From Leptolyngbya iicbica LK (GTDB lineage: Bacteria > Cyanobacteriota > Cyanobacteriia > Phormidesmidales > Phormidesmidaceae), in NCBI RefSeq assembly GCF_004212215.1, contig NZ_QVFV01000001.1, positions 1,469,529 to 1,533,528 of the forward strand: a stretch of DNA of 64,000 nucleotides, read 5' to 3'. Under the pieces are notes generated by a model that saw nothing but the letters and a program-made list of their open reading frames with translations, had not been told where the DNA came from and made no database searches. Numbering within the stretch: position 1 is the first letter of the stretch; every line of letters starts with the position of its first letter. The position numbers and the translations under genes are program-made. Shown one piece after another: positions 8,071 through 16,207 of this stretch.

Positions 8071-9261
8071 GTGAAAGCGATTACTCTGCTCGGCTCCACT
8101 GGCTCCATTGGTACGCAAACCCTGGACATTTTGGAATCCCATCCCGAAGATTTTCGCTTAGTGGGGATTGCGGCTGGCAATAACGTGGAACTGCTAGCGC
8201 AGCAGGTACGTCAGTTCAAGCCCGAGATTGTCGCCATCTGTAACGCCAGCAAGTTGCCAGATTTGCAGGCCGCCTTAGCAGACCTTGATCCCCAACCAAT
8301 TATTTTGGCGGGCGACGATGGGGTGGTGGAGGTGGCGCGGTATGGCGATGCCGAAGCGGTGGTAACGGGGATTGTGGGGTGTGCCGGGTTGTTACCGACT
8401 TTGGCGGCGATCGAAGCCGGTAAAGATATCGCTCTGGCGAATAAGGAAACCCTGATTGCCGGGGGGCCTGCGGTGCTGCCCTTGGTGGAAAAGCATGGGG
8501 TGAAATTGCTGCCCGCCGACTCCGAGCATTCCGCCATTTTCCAGTGCCTGCAAGGCGTTCCTAATGGTGGCCTGCGGCGGATTATTTTGACTGCTTCTGG
8601 CGGGGCCTTCCGCGACTGGCCGGTGGACAAGCTGCCTCAAGTCACCGTCGCCGACGCCCTCAAGCATCCTAACTGGAGCATGGGCCGCAAAATTACCGTC
8701 GATTCCGCCACGTTGATGAATAAAGGGCTGGAGGTCATCGAAGCCCACTATCTGTTCGGCCAAGACTATGACGACATTGATATTGTGATCCATCCCCAAA
8801 GCATCATTCACTCGCTGATTGAGTTGCAGGACACGTCGGTGCTGGCCCAACTCGGTTGGCCCGATATGCGGCTGCCGTTGCTTTATGCCATCTCCTGGCC
8901 CGATCGCGTCTACACCGACTGGGAACCCCTGGATCTCGTCAAAGCCGGAACGCTGACCTTCCGCGAACCGGATCACGCCAAGTATCCCTGCATGGATTTG
9001 GCCTATGCGGCGGGACGAGCCGGGGGCACGATGACCGCTGTGCTCAACGCGGCCAACGAAAAAGCCGTCGAGCTATTCCTCGACGAAAAGATTAGCTATC
9101 TGGAAATCCCGAAAGTGATTGAGCGGGTGTGCGATCGCCACCGCGATGATCTGGTAGCACAACCCGTGTTACAAGACATCTTGACGGTTGATCAGTGGGC
9201 GCGCATCGCCGCGACAGAGGTCAGCCAAAATCTGACTTCCCCGGTAATGGCCCAAGCATAG
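8071..9261 (+). CDS. dxr: 1-deoxy-D-xylulose 5-phosphate reductoisomerase
   Basis: Second enzyme of the MEP isoprenoid pathway: NADPH-dependent conversion of DXP to MEP, feeding carotenoid, phytol and quinone synthesis. The 396 residues are the normal length. The N-terminal NADPH-binding loop is [15 protein letters not shown]. The metal/substrate block [15 protein letters not shown] is near residue 147, [10 protein letters not shown] near 184, and [20 protein letters not shown] near 205. [13 protein letters not shown] is also typical. Translation begins at GTG 8071. A small membrane protein gene follows after 9 bp and is probably cotranscribed. Confidence 0.97.
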   Translation: MKAITLLGSTGSIGTQTLDILESHPEDFRLVGIAAGNNVELLAQQVRQFKPEIVAICNASKLPDLQAALADLDPQPIILAGDDGVVEVARYGDAEAVVTGIVGCAGLLPTLAAIEAGKDIALANKETLIAGGPAVLPLVEKHGVKLLPADSEHSAIFQCLQGVPNGGLRRIILTASGGAFRDWPVDKLPQVTVADALKHPNWSMGRKITVDSATLMNKGLEVIEAHYLFGQDYDDIDIVIHPQSIIHSLIELQDTSVLAQLGWPDMRLPLLYAISWPDRVYTDWEPLDLVKAGTLTFREPDHAKYPCMDLAYAAGRAGGTMTAVLNAANEKAVELFLDEKISYLEIPKVIERVCDRHRDDLVAQPVLQDILTVDQWARIAATEVSQNLTSPVMAQA

Positions 9262-9270
9262 GATCAATCG

Positions 9271-9477
9271 ATGGAAATCGCGATCGTCATCGGCATTCTC
9301 ATCATCCTGTTTCTCGTCACGACATGGGTGCTCAAAGTCGTGCGAGCAACGCTGAGGCTCGCGATTTTGATGGCGATCGCGCTGTTGGTGCTGTTCATTA
9401 TCGGCATCGGCCCACAAACCATTTGGGAACAGCTGCAAAACTGGCTACCGGGTTTCGAGCCCGTCAATCCCCAGTAA
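9271..9477 (+). CDS. small two-span membrane protein, hypothetical
   Basis: This 68-residue protein has two hydrophobic helices: residues about 3-23 (IAIVIGILIILFLVTTWVL) and 31-48 (LAILMAIALLVLFIIGIG). They are separated by a short basic turn (KVVRATLR), which predicts a hairpin in the membrane. The tail QTIWEQLQNWLPGFEP would be amphipathic. It starts 9 bp after the dxr stop, suggesting co-transcription, though nothing ties it to isoprenoid synthesis. No family is recognised. Confidence 0.65.
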   Translation: MEIAIVIGILIILFLVTTWVLKVVRATLRLAILMAIALLVLFIIGIGPQTIWEQLQNWLPGFEPVNPQ

Positions 9478-9601
9478 AGCTTTCACAGCGGTGAGGCGGG
9501 CGATCGCACAAAAGTTCTTGGTTCCTGCTTCACAAACGTCCCTACTACCCAGCCACTCAGCCACGAAAGTTGCCTGAATGTTTGATGGACCAGCAAGTCC
9601 C

Positions 9602-11512
9602 TTACTTGTAGCTGCGCTGGGTGAGCTGTACATTCTCGAAGTTCAAGTCTTCGCGATGCAGGGTGGGGGTGCGATCTCGCCCCTGATATGCCCAAGCCGC
9701 GACATAGGCAAAGTGGTCGTCGTCACGCTTGGCTTCGCCGTCGGCGGTCTGGTGTTCCTCCCGGAAATGTCCACCGCAGGACTCTTCACGGTGCAGCGCA
9801 TCCCGCGCCATGAGTTCTGCCAATTCCATAAAATCAGCCACGCGCCCGGCAAACTCTAAGTTTTTGTTCAAGGTGTTGGCCGTGCCTGGCAATTTGAGGT
9901 TGTGCCAAAATTCTTCACGCAGATCTTGAATGCGGGCGATCGCCGTTTCCAATCCGGCCTGATCTCGGGCCATGCCCACGTAGTCCCACACCAATCGACC
10001 CAGTTCTCGATGAAAGGTCATGACCGTTTTGTCGCCGCGAATCTGCAAGAGCTGTTCAATATGGTGGCGAGCTGCGTCCTCCACCTCAGCAAAAGCAGCA
10101 TGATCCGGGGTAACGGGTTCTGGTTTTTGCGTCGCGAGATACGCGCCCAGCGTTTGGGGAATCACGAAGTACCCATCGGCCAGCCCTTGCATCAGCGCAC
10201 TCGCGCCCAAGCGATTGGCCCCGTGATCGGAAAAGTTTGCTTCCCCCAGCACAAACAAACCGGGAATCGTGCTCATCAGGTGATAGTCCACCCACAGTCC
10301 GCCCATCGTATAGTGGACGGCGGGATAAATGCGCATGGGCACCTGATAGGGATCATCCCCGGTGATGCGCTGATACATGTCGAACAGGTTGCCGTATTTA
10401 GCAGCGATCGCCTCTTGACCCTGCTCAGCGATCGCATCCCGAAAGTCGAGATACACCGACAGTCCGGTTTCGCCCACGCCGCGCCCCTCATCGGTCATCG
10501 CTTTGGCATTGCGCGAGGCCACATCTCGAGGCACCAAATTGCCAAAGGCCGGATAGCGCCGCTCTAAGTAGTAATCGCGATCGCAGTCGGGAATCTCGTT
10601 GGGTGATCGGCGATCGCCGGGTTCCTTGGGCACCCAGACCCGACCGTCATTGCGCAAGCCCTCGCTCATCAGCGTCAGCTTCGACTGATAGTCCCCCGAG
10701 ACTGGAATGCAGGTGGGATGAATCTGCGTATAGCAAGGATTCGCAAAATACGCCCCGCGTTTGTGGCAGCGCCAAGCCGCCGTCACGTTGGAGTTTTTGG
10801 CATTGGTCGAGAGATAGTACACATTGCCGTAACCGCCCGTACAGAGCAACACTGCATCACCGCTATGGCGCTCCAGTTCCCCGGTGACCAAATTCCGCGC
10901 AATGATGCCCCGCGCCTGACCGTCAATCACGACCAAATCCAGCATTTCGCGCCGGGCCAAGATTTCCACCTGTCCCGCCTGCACCTGCCGCATCATGGCG
11001 CTATAAGCGCCCAGCAACAACTGCTGCCCCGTTTGCCCCCGCGCATAAAACGTCCGCGACACGAGGGCTCCCCCAAAGGAGCGGTTCGCCAGCAGGCCAC
11101 TATATTCCCGCGCAAAGGGCACACCCTGGGCCACACACTGATCAATGATGTGGCTGCTGATTTCCGCTAGACGGTGGACATTGGCCTCACGAGACCGGTA
11201 GTCGCCGCCCTTGATCGTGTCGTAAAACAGCCGCCAGACGCTATCGCCATCGTTGGGATAGTTCTTGGTGGCGTTAATGCCCCCCTGCGCCGCAATGCTG
11301 TGGGCACGGCGGGGCGAATCTTGGATGCAAAAGCTTTTGACGTGATAGCCCTGCTCTGCCAAAGTCGCGGCCGCAGAAGCACCCGCTAATCCGGTACCCA
11401 CGACGAGCACGGTATGTTTGCGCTTGTTGTTGGGACTCACCAAGGGACTGTGTTCTTGAAACTGAGTCCACTTATCAGATAACGAACCTGCCGGAATTCG
11501 AGAATCAAGCAT
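9602..11512 (-). CDS. sdhA: succinate dehydrogenase/fumarate reductase flavoprotein subunit (B. subtilis-type)
   Basis: The FAD-bearing catalytic subunit, interconverting succinate and fumarate. The 636 residues contain the dinucleotide loop [20 protein letters not shown] (about 35-54) and the FAD-linking region [45 protein letters not shown] (catalytic Arg region) and [10 protein letters not shown] follow, then [20 protein letters not shown] near the C-terminal part. The [17 protein letters not shown] version and the length point to the B. subtilis/Bacteroidetes subgroup rather than the proteobacterial one. No sdhB or membrane-anchor gene is next to it, so partner subunits must be encoded elsewhere. 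The gene call is secure; subgroup assignment is good but from memory. Confidence 0.9.
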   Translation of the reverse strand: MLDSRIPAGSLSDKWTQFQEHSPLVSPNNKRKHTVLVVGTGLAGASAAATLAEQGYHVKSFCIQDSPRRAHSIAAQGGINATKNYPNDGDSVWRLFYDTIKGGDYRSREANVHRLAEISSHIIDQCVAQGVPFAREYSGLLANRSFGGALVSRTFYARGQTGQQLLLGAYSAMMRQVQAGQVEILARREMLDLVVIDGQARGIIARNLVTGELERHSGDAVLLCTGGYGNVYYLSTNAKNSNVTAAWRCHKRGAYFANPCYTQIHPTCIPVSGDYQSKLTLMSEGLRNDGRVWVPKEPGDRRSPNEIPDCDRDYYLERRYPAFGNLVPRDVASRNAKAMTDEGRGVGETGLSVYLDFRDAIAEQGQEAIAAKYGNLFDMYQRITGDDPYQVPMRIYPAVHYTMGGLWVDYHLMSTIPGLFVLGEANFSDHGANRLGASALMQGLADGYFVIPQTLGAYLATQKPEPVTPDHAAFAEVEDAARHHIEQLLQIRGDKTVMTFHRELGRLVWDYVGMARDQAGLETAIARIQDLREEFWHNLKLPGTANTLNKNLEFAGRVADFMELAELMARDALHREESCGGHFREEHQTADGEAKRDDDHFAYVAAWAYQGRDRTPTLHREDLNFENVQLTQRSYK

Positions 11513-11704
11513 AGCGCCAGCAAACTTTTACAACGACTGAGCTAGTTAGGGCAAACCAGCCCAGACGAGCTGCGATCGCCACCCTCACTATAAAACTTGA
11601 GCTAGGAGGCGGCAGCGACCCACTCGGTAGCCAGCCGCAACGCTAGTCCTATGCTGATCCTGGCTGATGTCAACGCGATCGCACGCGCCTTAGCAACAAA
11701 ACAA

Positions 11705-11742
11705 CGCAAATCATTCAGGGCTGCGCAAATCATTCAGGGCTG
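11705..11742. repeat. 19-bp perfect tandem duplication
   Basis: CGCAAATCATTCAGGGCTG occurs twice in direct succession (11705-11723 and 11724-11742) in the 286-bp gap between the minus-strand sdhA and glycosyltransferase genes. It lies downstream of the glycosyltransferase stop, toward the sdhA promoter. Nothing else is recognised in that gap. Confidence 0.7.
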
Positions 11743-11798
11743 CCGGACAGACCTTGCGCAGCCGTCAATCAATTGACTCAAACTCCAGTTACCCAGCA

Positions 11799-13205
11799 TT
11801 AAGACTGCGAAGAGACACTGGCTTCAATCACCGTCGGGTCATCAACATCACCATGCTGAGTTTTGACCCATTTCAACCGTTTAGGACGAATCGCCATCCG
11901 GGTCGTCACCGTCGCCACTACCACCAACCAATGGGTCATATAAATCATGCCGCGCACGGTTTGCACCAACACCGAGAAGAGCGAGGCACTTTGACTACGA
12001 CGCAGGCCCTGGGCCATGCCCACCGTGGCAAAAATCGCTGCCGCACTGGATAAAGGCACGAGCATGGGTGGCCGCTGCCGCGCGATCGCCAGCACCAAAT
12101 CGGGTAGGGCCGCTGTCGGCAACCCATACTGAATCATCCAAAATAGGGCCAGGTCTAAGGTCTTACCCCAGCCCAGGCGACGCGGCGTCAGTAGCCGCCA
12201 ATAGTCTAAATAGCGCTGATAGCCCCCCTCGGCCCAACGGTTGCGCTGATGCCAGAGGGCGATCGCTTGCGTCACCCCCTCTTCCCGCACCGCTGGGGTC
12301 ATCATCAGCGGCACATCCCAGCCGTTGACGTGCAGCTTTAGCGTCAAATCCAAATCATCCGTGATGGTTTCTTCATTCCAGCCACCACATTGTTCCAAAG
12401 CAGTGCGCCGCACAAACTGGCCGTTGCCGCGCAGTTCACCGATGCCTCCCAAAGCATTGCGCTTGAGCTGACAGTAGGCATCAAAAGCCATTTCGGCCAC
12501 TTGCCCCCGCGTCCAAAAATTTTGGGTGCCGTTAGCGATCGCCTTCCGCAACTGCACCGCCCCCACCTGCTCTTGCTGAAACAGGGGTACCGCTCGTCGC
12601 AAGCAATCGGGGGGAATTTGCGCATCCGCATCAAACACCAGCAAAATTGAGCCCGGAGTTGTCGGCCAAACCTGATTTAACGCGCCTGACTTGCCCCCAG
12701 TGGCGGTTTCATCGCGATGGATAACGTGCAGATTCTCTTGATTTTGGGCCAGCTGATCCATCAATAGCCCGGTGCCGTCGGTGCTGTTGTCATCAATCAA
12801 CCAAATATCAAATCGGGTCGCGGGATAGTCGATCGCGGTCAACGACTTCACTAACCGTTGAATCACTTGCACTTCGTTTTTAGCCGCCACCAAAATTGAG
12901 ACCGTGGGCCACTGACTCAGATAAGCAGCCGTCCGCTCGCTAGGAGGCGTGTCTTGCCAACTCGGCAGCGCCTCTGGGGTCACCTGTGGCACCCGCCGCA
13001 GCACACGCACCAAATGCACACCAGTCACCAGCACCAAGCCATAGACCAGCCATTGGCCCCAAACCACTAGATGCAGCAGCGCAGTAAACGCCCAAACGGT
13101 GACTAACGCGATCGCGGCCTTGAGCCGCCGCCGCTCGTAGCGATGAAAATCATCAGCCGCCAGCGGAGATAAGTTCACCGAGTTGCCCTTAAACCCATTC
13201 AACAT
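11799..13205 (-). CDS. mgdA: family 2 glycosyltransferase, MgdA-like (monoglucosyldiacylglycerol synthase)
   Basis: Predicted integral-membrane processive-type GT2 enzyme that moves glucose from UDP-glucose to diacylglycerol. This is the first step of galactolipid synthesis in cyanobacteria, before epimerisation to MGDG. The 468 residues have N-terminal spans (about 30-80), a GT-A domain with LIDDNSTDGT and VFDADAQIP (metal-binding DxD-type), the acceptor-site motif ITDDLDLTL, and the QRNRWAEGGYQRYLDYW region. C-terminal spans follow. The RWAEGGYQRYLDYW stretch and overall architecture resemble Synechocystis Sll1377. A cellulose-synthase-like GT2 with another acceptor is the main alternative. 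It is a single gene. Confidence 0.75.
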   Translation of the reverse strand: MLNGFKGNSVNLSPLAADDFHRYERRRLKAAIALVTVWAFTALLHLVVWGQWLVYGLVLVTGVHLVRVLRRVPQVTPEALPSWQDTPPSERTAAYLSQWPTVSILVAAKNEVQVIQRLVKSLTAIDYPATRFDIWLIDDNSTDGTGLLMDQLAQNQENLHVIHRDETATGGKSGALNQVWPTTPGSILLVFDADAQIPPDCLRRAVPLFQQEQVGAVQLRKAIANGTQNFWTRGQVAEMAFDAYCQLKRNALGGIGELRGNGQFVRRTALEQCGGWNEETITDDLDLTLKLHVNGWDVPLMMTPAVREEGVTQAIALWHQRNRWAEGGYQRYLDYWRLLTPRRLGWGKTLDLALFWMIQYGLPTAALPDLVLAIARQRPPMLVPLSSAAAIFATVGMAQGLRRSQSASLFSVLVQTVRGMIYMTHWLVVVATVTTRMAIRPKRLKWVKTQHGDVDDPTVIEASVSSQS

Positions 13206-13594
13206 ATCGCTGATCGTGCACTCCGCTGTCGACTAAGAACGTGAATACCCAGCCCGAAGAACCGCCTCGTGGGCGATCGGTGCCGGTCCAGATTTGGCAG
13301 CTCACCCCGGCCGGCTTCTGATCGGCCGCCCAGTCAGAACTGAATGGCGCCGAGATCAGATGGCGCTGGGGGCACTGCCAGGCAGCTTGATCTTTGGCCA
13401 AGCATTCACCTGAAATCTGTTCTCATCCTAGCGGCTTAAGGCTTCTTAACGATAAATGTTATGCCTGGAAAGGCGGTTGTTGTGCTATCACTGAGGTCAA
13501 AATGCCCAACTTCGGGAACCCTAGAGCTGGGGCAGTGAGGTTTGCACTTGCCACCTCACCTGAGTCATCAGTCACACAAATTTCCAAGGCCGCT
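13206..13594. other. divergent intergenic region, no gene recognised
   Basis: These 389 bp separate the minus-strand glycosyltransferase from the plus-strand 126-residue protein. Open frames run through it, and one would extend the plus-strand protein by 67 residues, but the composition is poor and lacks a good start. It most likely holds promoters for both genes. Confidence 0.4.
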
Positions 13595-13975
13595 ATGTCA
13601 CTGACGTTTGAAGAGATTAAACCCGCTCAAAAAGCTGAAATTGGCGTTTACCTACCCTATTATCAGGGCAACAAGCGCAATGCATTGCCTTACGCCATTG
13701 GCCTCTATAAACAGGGCAATTTAGAAGGGGAACGGGCGATCGAAGAAGGCGAGAGCATTCCCTTTATCGCCACCTGGAATGTCTCGACGCTACCCGCCGA
13801 TTTAACCCGCTGTCGCTTGCAATTTGATGATGACGCCGACTTGAGTTATGAGATCACCATGGCAACATTCGAATATGTTGATTTTCTATTCGATGTAGTG
13901 GTTGCCCTGCGTCACAAGCGACCCGCTGATTTTTCTAAGTCTTTCTATCGTAAGCTTTTACGGTTAGACGATTAG
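13595..13975 (+). CDS. conserved-looking hypothetical protein
   Basis: From the ATG at 13595 this is a 126-residue soluble protein beginning MSLTFEEIKPAQKAEIGVY. It contains YLPYYQGNKRNALPYAIGLY, an acidic patch (FDDDADLSYEI) and a basic C-terminus (FSKSFYRKLLRLDD). The sequence is ordered and rich in aromatic residues, so it is very likely a real protein, but I do not recognise the family. It lies 81 bp before the BioD-like/DRTGG gene in the same direction, so the two may be transcribed together. Confidence 0.65.
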   Translation: MSLTFEEIKPAQKAEIGVYLPYYQGNKRNALPYAIGLYKQGNLEGERAIEEGESIPFIATWNVSTLPADLTRCRLQFDDDADLSYEITMATFEYVDFLFDVVVALRHKRPADFSKSFYRKLLRLDD

Positions 13976-14056
13976 GGTTGCGCCACCGCACTCGGCAAAG
14001 AGTGGCAAAATTGGAAGGGCAGTCCCACCGGTAAGCATTAGTAAGGAGCGAGAGGA

Positions 14057-15157
14057 GTGCCCAACACCGCCAAGCATCTAATTATTGGCTCAACAGCGCC
14101 CTATAGCGGCAAGTCAACCCTGGCCATTGCCATTGGCAGTCAGTTACAAACGATGGGGGTGCCGATGAGCTGGGGCAAGCCTTTAGCGTCGGTGGATGCT
14201 TTTGGCTACGGCTTAGATGTCACAGACGGTGATTTAACTTTTGTCCCCACCACCCTGGGACTAGAGGCAGCCCACCAGTCGGCCAACTTACTATCGCTCA
14301 ACCGACAGTCTTGGATGGCGCAGATTCAGCAGCCCAACACAGCTGGACTGGGGGAAACGCTCAGCCACTATTGGGACGACGTCAAAGGTGATCTTGCCCT
14401 GCTGGAAGGGCCTTCCAACTTAGAAGAAGGCGCACTGTTTAATTTGTCTTTGCCGGAAATGGCGATCGCGTTAGACGCGCAGGTCATTTTGGTCATGCAT
14501 TCCAACACGTTGGGCATGATTGATCAGCTCGTGGCCGCCCAAAAACGCCTCGGCCCCAACTTACTCGGTGTCGTCTTGAATGAGGTGAGCGAACAAGATA
14601 GTGAGTCCACGCATAAAACCATCGCACCCTATCTAGAGCAACTGGGCATTCCGGTGTTGGGCATGCTGCCCGAGTTACCTTTTCTCCAAGGCATTCGCGT
14701 CTCAGAACTGGTGCGGTATCTGAATGCTGAAGTGCTCTGCGGCGAAGACCACCTCGATTTGGTCGTCGAGAGTTTGAAAATTGGGGCCATGAATGTGAAC
14801 TCGGCCCTCCGCTTTTTTGGGCAAGGGACCCACCAAGCGGTAGTGACCGGGGGCGATCGCCGCGACCTGCAAATTGCGGCCTTAGAAACCTCAACCCACT
14901 GCCTGATTCTCACCGGCCAAATTGCACCCAGCAAAGACGTGCTGCTGTTTGCTAAAGATAAGGAAGTGCCTGTGTTGTCCGTGGCGACCGATACGCTGAG
15001 CACCGTCGAGCGGATTGAAATGCTGTTTGGGCGCTTACCGCTCAACAATCCCGACAAGGTGCCCTTAATCAAAGAGCACTTAGCTAGCCAGGTCGATATG
15101 CAACGATTATTGACATTGATTGGCTTAGAGACCCCTGCGATCGCACCCCGTGGCTGA
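14057..15157 (+). CDS. BioD-like P-loop/DRTGG protein (phosphotransacetylase-family annotation)
   Basis: The 366 residues comprise two parts. The N-terminal half resembles dethiobiotin-synthetase-like ATPases: the P-loop is GSTAPYSGKSTLAIAIGS (about residues 10-27) and a switch-like LLEGPSNLEEG lies near 115. The C-terminal half resembles the DRTGG domain, with a FFGQGTHQAVVTGGDRRDLQ stretch and then LILTGQIAPSKDVL. The same pair of domains occurs N-terminal to the catalytic domain in long bacterial Pta enzymes, but the acetyltransferase domain itself is absent here. A regulatory or nucleotide-sensing role is more likely than phosphotransacetylase activity. The start is GTG 14057, preceded by GGAGCGAGAGGAG, a good ribosome-binding site. 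Confidence 0.75.
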   Translation: MPNTAKHLIIGSTAPYSGKSTLAIAIGSQLQTMGVPMSWGKPLASVDAFGYGLDVTDGDLTFVPTTLGLEAAHQSANLLSLNRQSWMAQIQQPNTAGLGETLSHYWDDVKGDLALLEGPSNLEEGALFNLSLPEMAIALDAQVILVMHSNTLGMIDQLVAAQKRLGPNLLGVVLNEVSEQDSESTHKTIAPYLEQLGIPVLGMLPELPFLQGIRVSELVRYLNAEVLCGEDHLDLVVESLKIGAMNVNSALRFFGQGTHQAVVTGGDRRDLQIAALETSTHCLILTGQIAPSKDVLLFAKDKEVPVLSVATDTLSTVERIEMLFGRLPLNNPDKVPLIKEHLASQVDMQRLLTLIGLETPAIAPRG

Positions 15158-15211
15158 CATTTTCCACGAGACTGATACAATAGGCGCGTTCATTCATTTC
15201 GTGTATCTCCG

Positions 15212-15727
15212 TTGAGTCAGTCCATTGATGCCCCCTTGGAGTCGTCCAAGGTTGATGTATTTCTGCAAGAATTGGCTGCCATCCAGCAGTCCGGCTCGAA
15301 GCGTATTGCGATTTTGGGCTCGCGGCACGTGCCGATTACCCATCAGCAGCTCATTGAGCTGATGACTTACGCTTTGGTTGTGGGGGGCAATCGGATCATG
15401 ACCTCTGGGGCCACTGGCACCAATTCCGCTGCCATTCGCGGCGCGTTGAAGGGTGACCCCAACTTGCTGACGGTGATCTTGCCCCAAAGTTTAGATAAGC
15501 AGCCCCGCGAGTCACGCGATCAGCTGGATCAGGTCATGCACTTGGTCGAAAACAGCAGCAACGATTCGCTGTCTTTGGCCGAAGCCAGTGCTATCTGCAA
15601 CCAAGAGATTATTTCTCGGTGTCAGCAACTCATTTGTTTTGCCTTTCACGACAGCCATACGCTGCTTCGCACCTGCGAAGATGCCGAAGATCAGCGCAAA
15701 ATTGTTACCCTGTTCTATTTCGATTAA
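15212..15727 (+). CDS. Rossmann-like DprA/LOG-fold hypothetical protein
   Basis: The 171 residues contain RIAILGSRHVPITHQQ (about 31-46) and VGGNRIMTSGATGTNSAAI (about 58-76). These resemble the glycine-rich nucleotide-binding loops of the DprA/LOG/SLOG superfamily. Later strands include LTVILP and LICFAFHD. DprA itself is longer and has the GSR...GxA...GA pattern, so this is a distinct, shorter relative that may bind a nucleotide-derived ligand. The start is probably TTG 15212, since no ATG or GTG lies in frame nearby. It follows the DRTGG gene by 54 bp and precedes the MAPEG gene by 21 bp, forming a likely transcription unit. Confidence 0.6.
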   Translation: MSQSIDAPLESSKVDVFLQELAAIQQSGSKRIAILGSRHVPITHQQLIELMTYALVVGGNRIMTSGATGTNSAAIRGALKGDPNLLTVILPQSLDKQPRESRDQLDQVMHLVENSSNDSLSLAEASAICNQEIISRCQQLICFAFHDSHTLLRTCEDAEDQRKIVTLFYFD

Positions 15728-15748
15728 TCGCCCTCGCTCAGAGCTACT

Positions 15749-16177
15749 ATGACGCTTTTGACCCAACTGCCCATGCCAGCTACGCTGCTCGTGTGCATTG
15801 TGATTGCTGCGGTGCTGGTCTACGCGCCGTTTATTTTGGTCGGAGCGGCACGGTTGCAAATGGGCTATGACATGTCGGCTCCGCGTACTATGACCGACAA
15901 AATGCCCTTGTATGCCCAACGAGCTAACTGGGCCCATCAAAATTCTTTCGAATCGCTGGCGCTATTTGCCCCAGCAGCCCTGATGGCTTACGTCACCGGG
16001 CAAGATTCCACAATCGCCCTGGGCGCTGCGATCGCTTACATCATCGCCCGCAGCCTCTATAGCGTTTTTTACATCCTGGATATTCCTATACTGAGATCGG
16101 CGATGTTTGCGATCGGTAGTCTGGGCATTTACACCCTATTTTTCCTCAGCTGTCGCACAGCGCTGGCCCTGGGCTAA
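15749..16177 (+). CDS. MAPEG family membrane protein
   Basis: This 142-residue protein has four hydrophobic segments (about residues 9-31, 71-87, 91-111 and 117-139). Between the first and second lies the loop QRANWAHQNSFESLALFAPA, in which the RAxxAHxNxxE pattern is the MAPEG signature (glutathione-binding region in eukaryotic members). Bacterial MAPEG proteins of this type are mostly uncharacterised and may have glutathione-dependent transferase or peroxidase activity in the membrane. It starts 21 bp after the Rossmann protein gene. Confidence 0.85.
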   Translation: MTLLTQLPMPATLLVCIVIAAVLVYAPFILVGAARLQMGYDMSAPRTMTDKMPLYAQRANWAHQNSFESLALFAPAALMAYVTGQDSTIALGAAIAYIIARSLYSVFYILDIPILRSAMFAIGSLGIYTLFFLSCRTALALG

Positions 16178-16207
16178 TTGCTTTAGGAGTGTTGGGTTTT
16201 CTAGGTT

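Noticed and set aside
9902..10567. 221-codon plus-strand open frame
   Set aside because: Antisense to sdhA, whose frame and motifs are secure. No domain.
14057..15157. Functional phosphotransacetylase
   Set aside because: Only the BioD-like and DRTGG regions are present; the acetyltransferase catalytic domain is absent, so a link to phosphoketolase product use is not supported.
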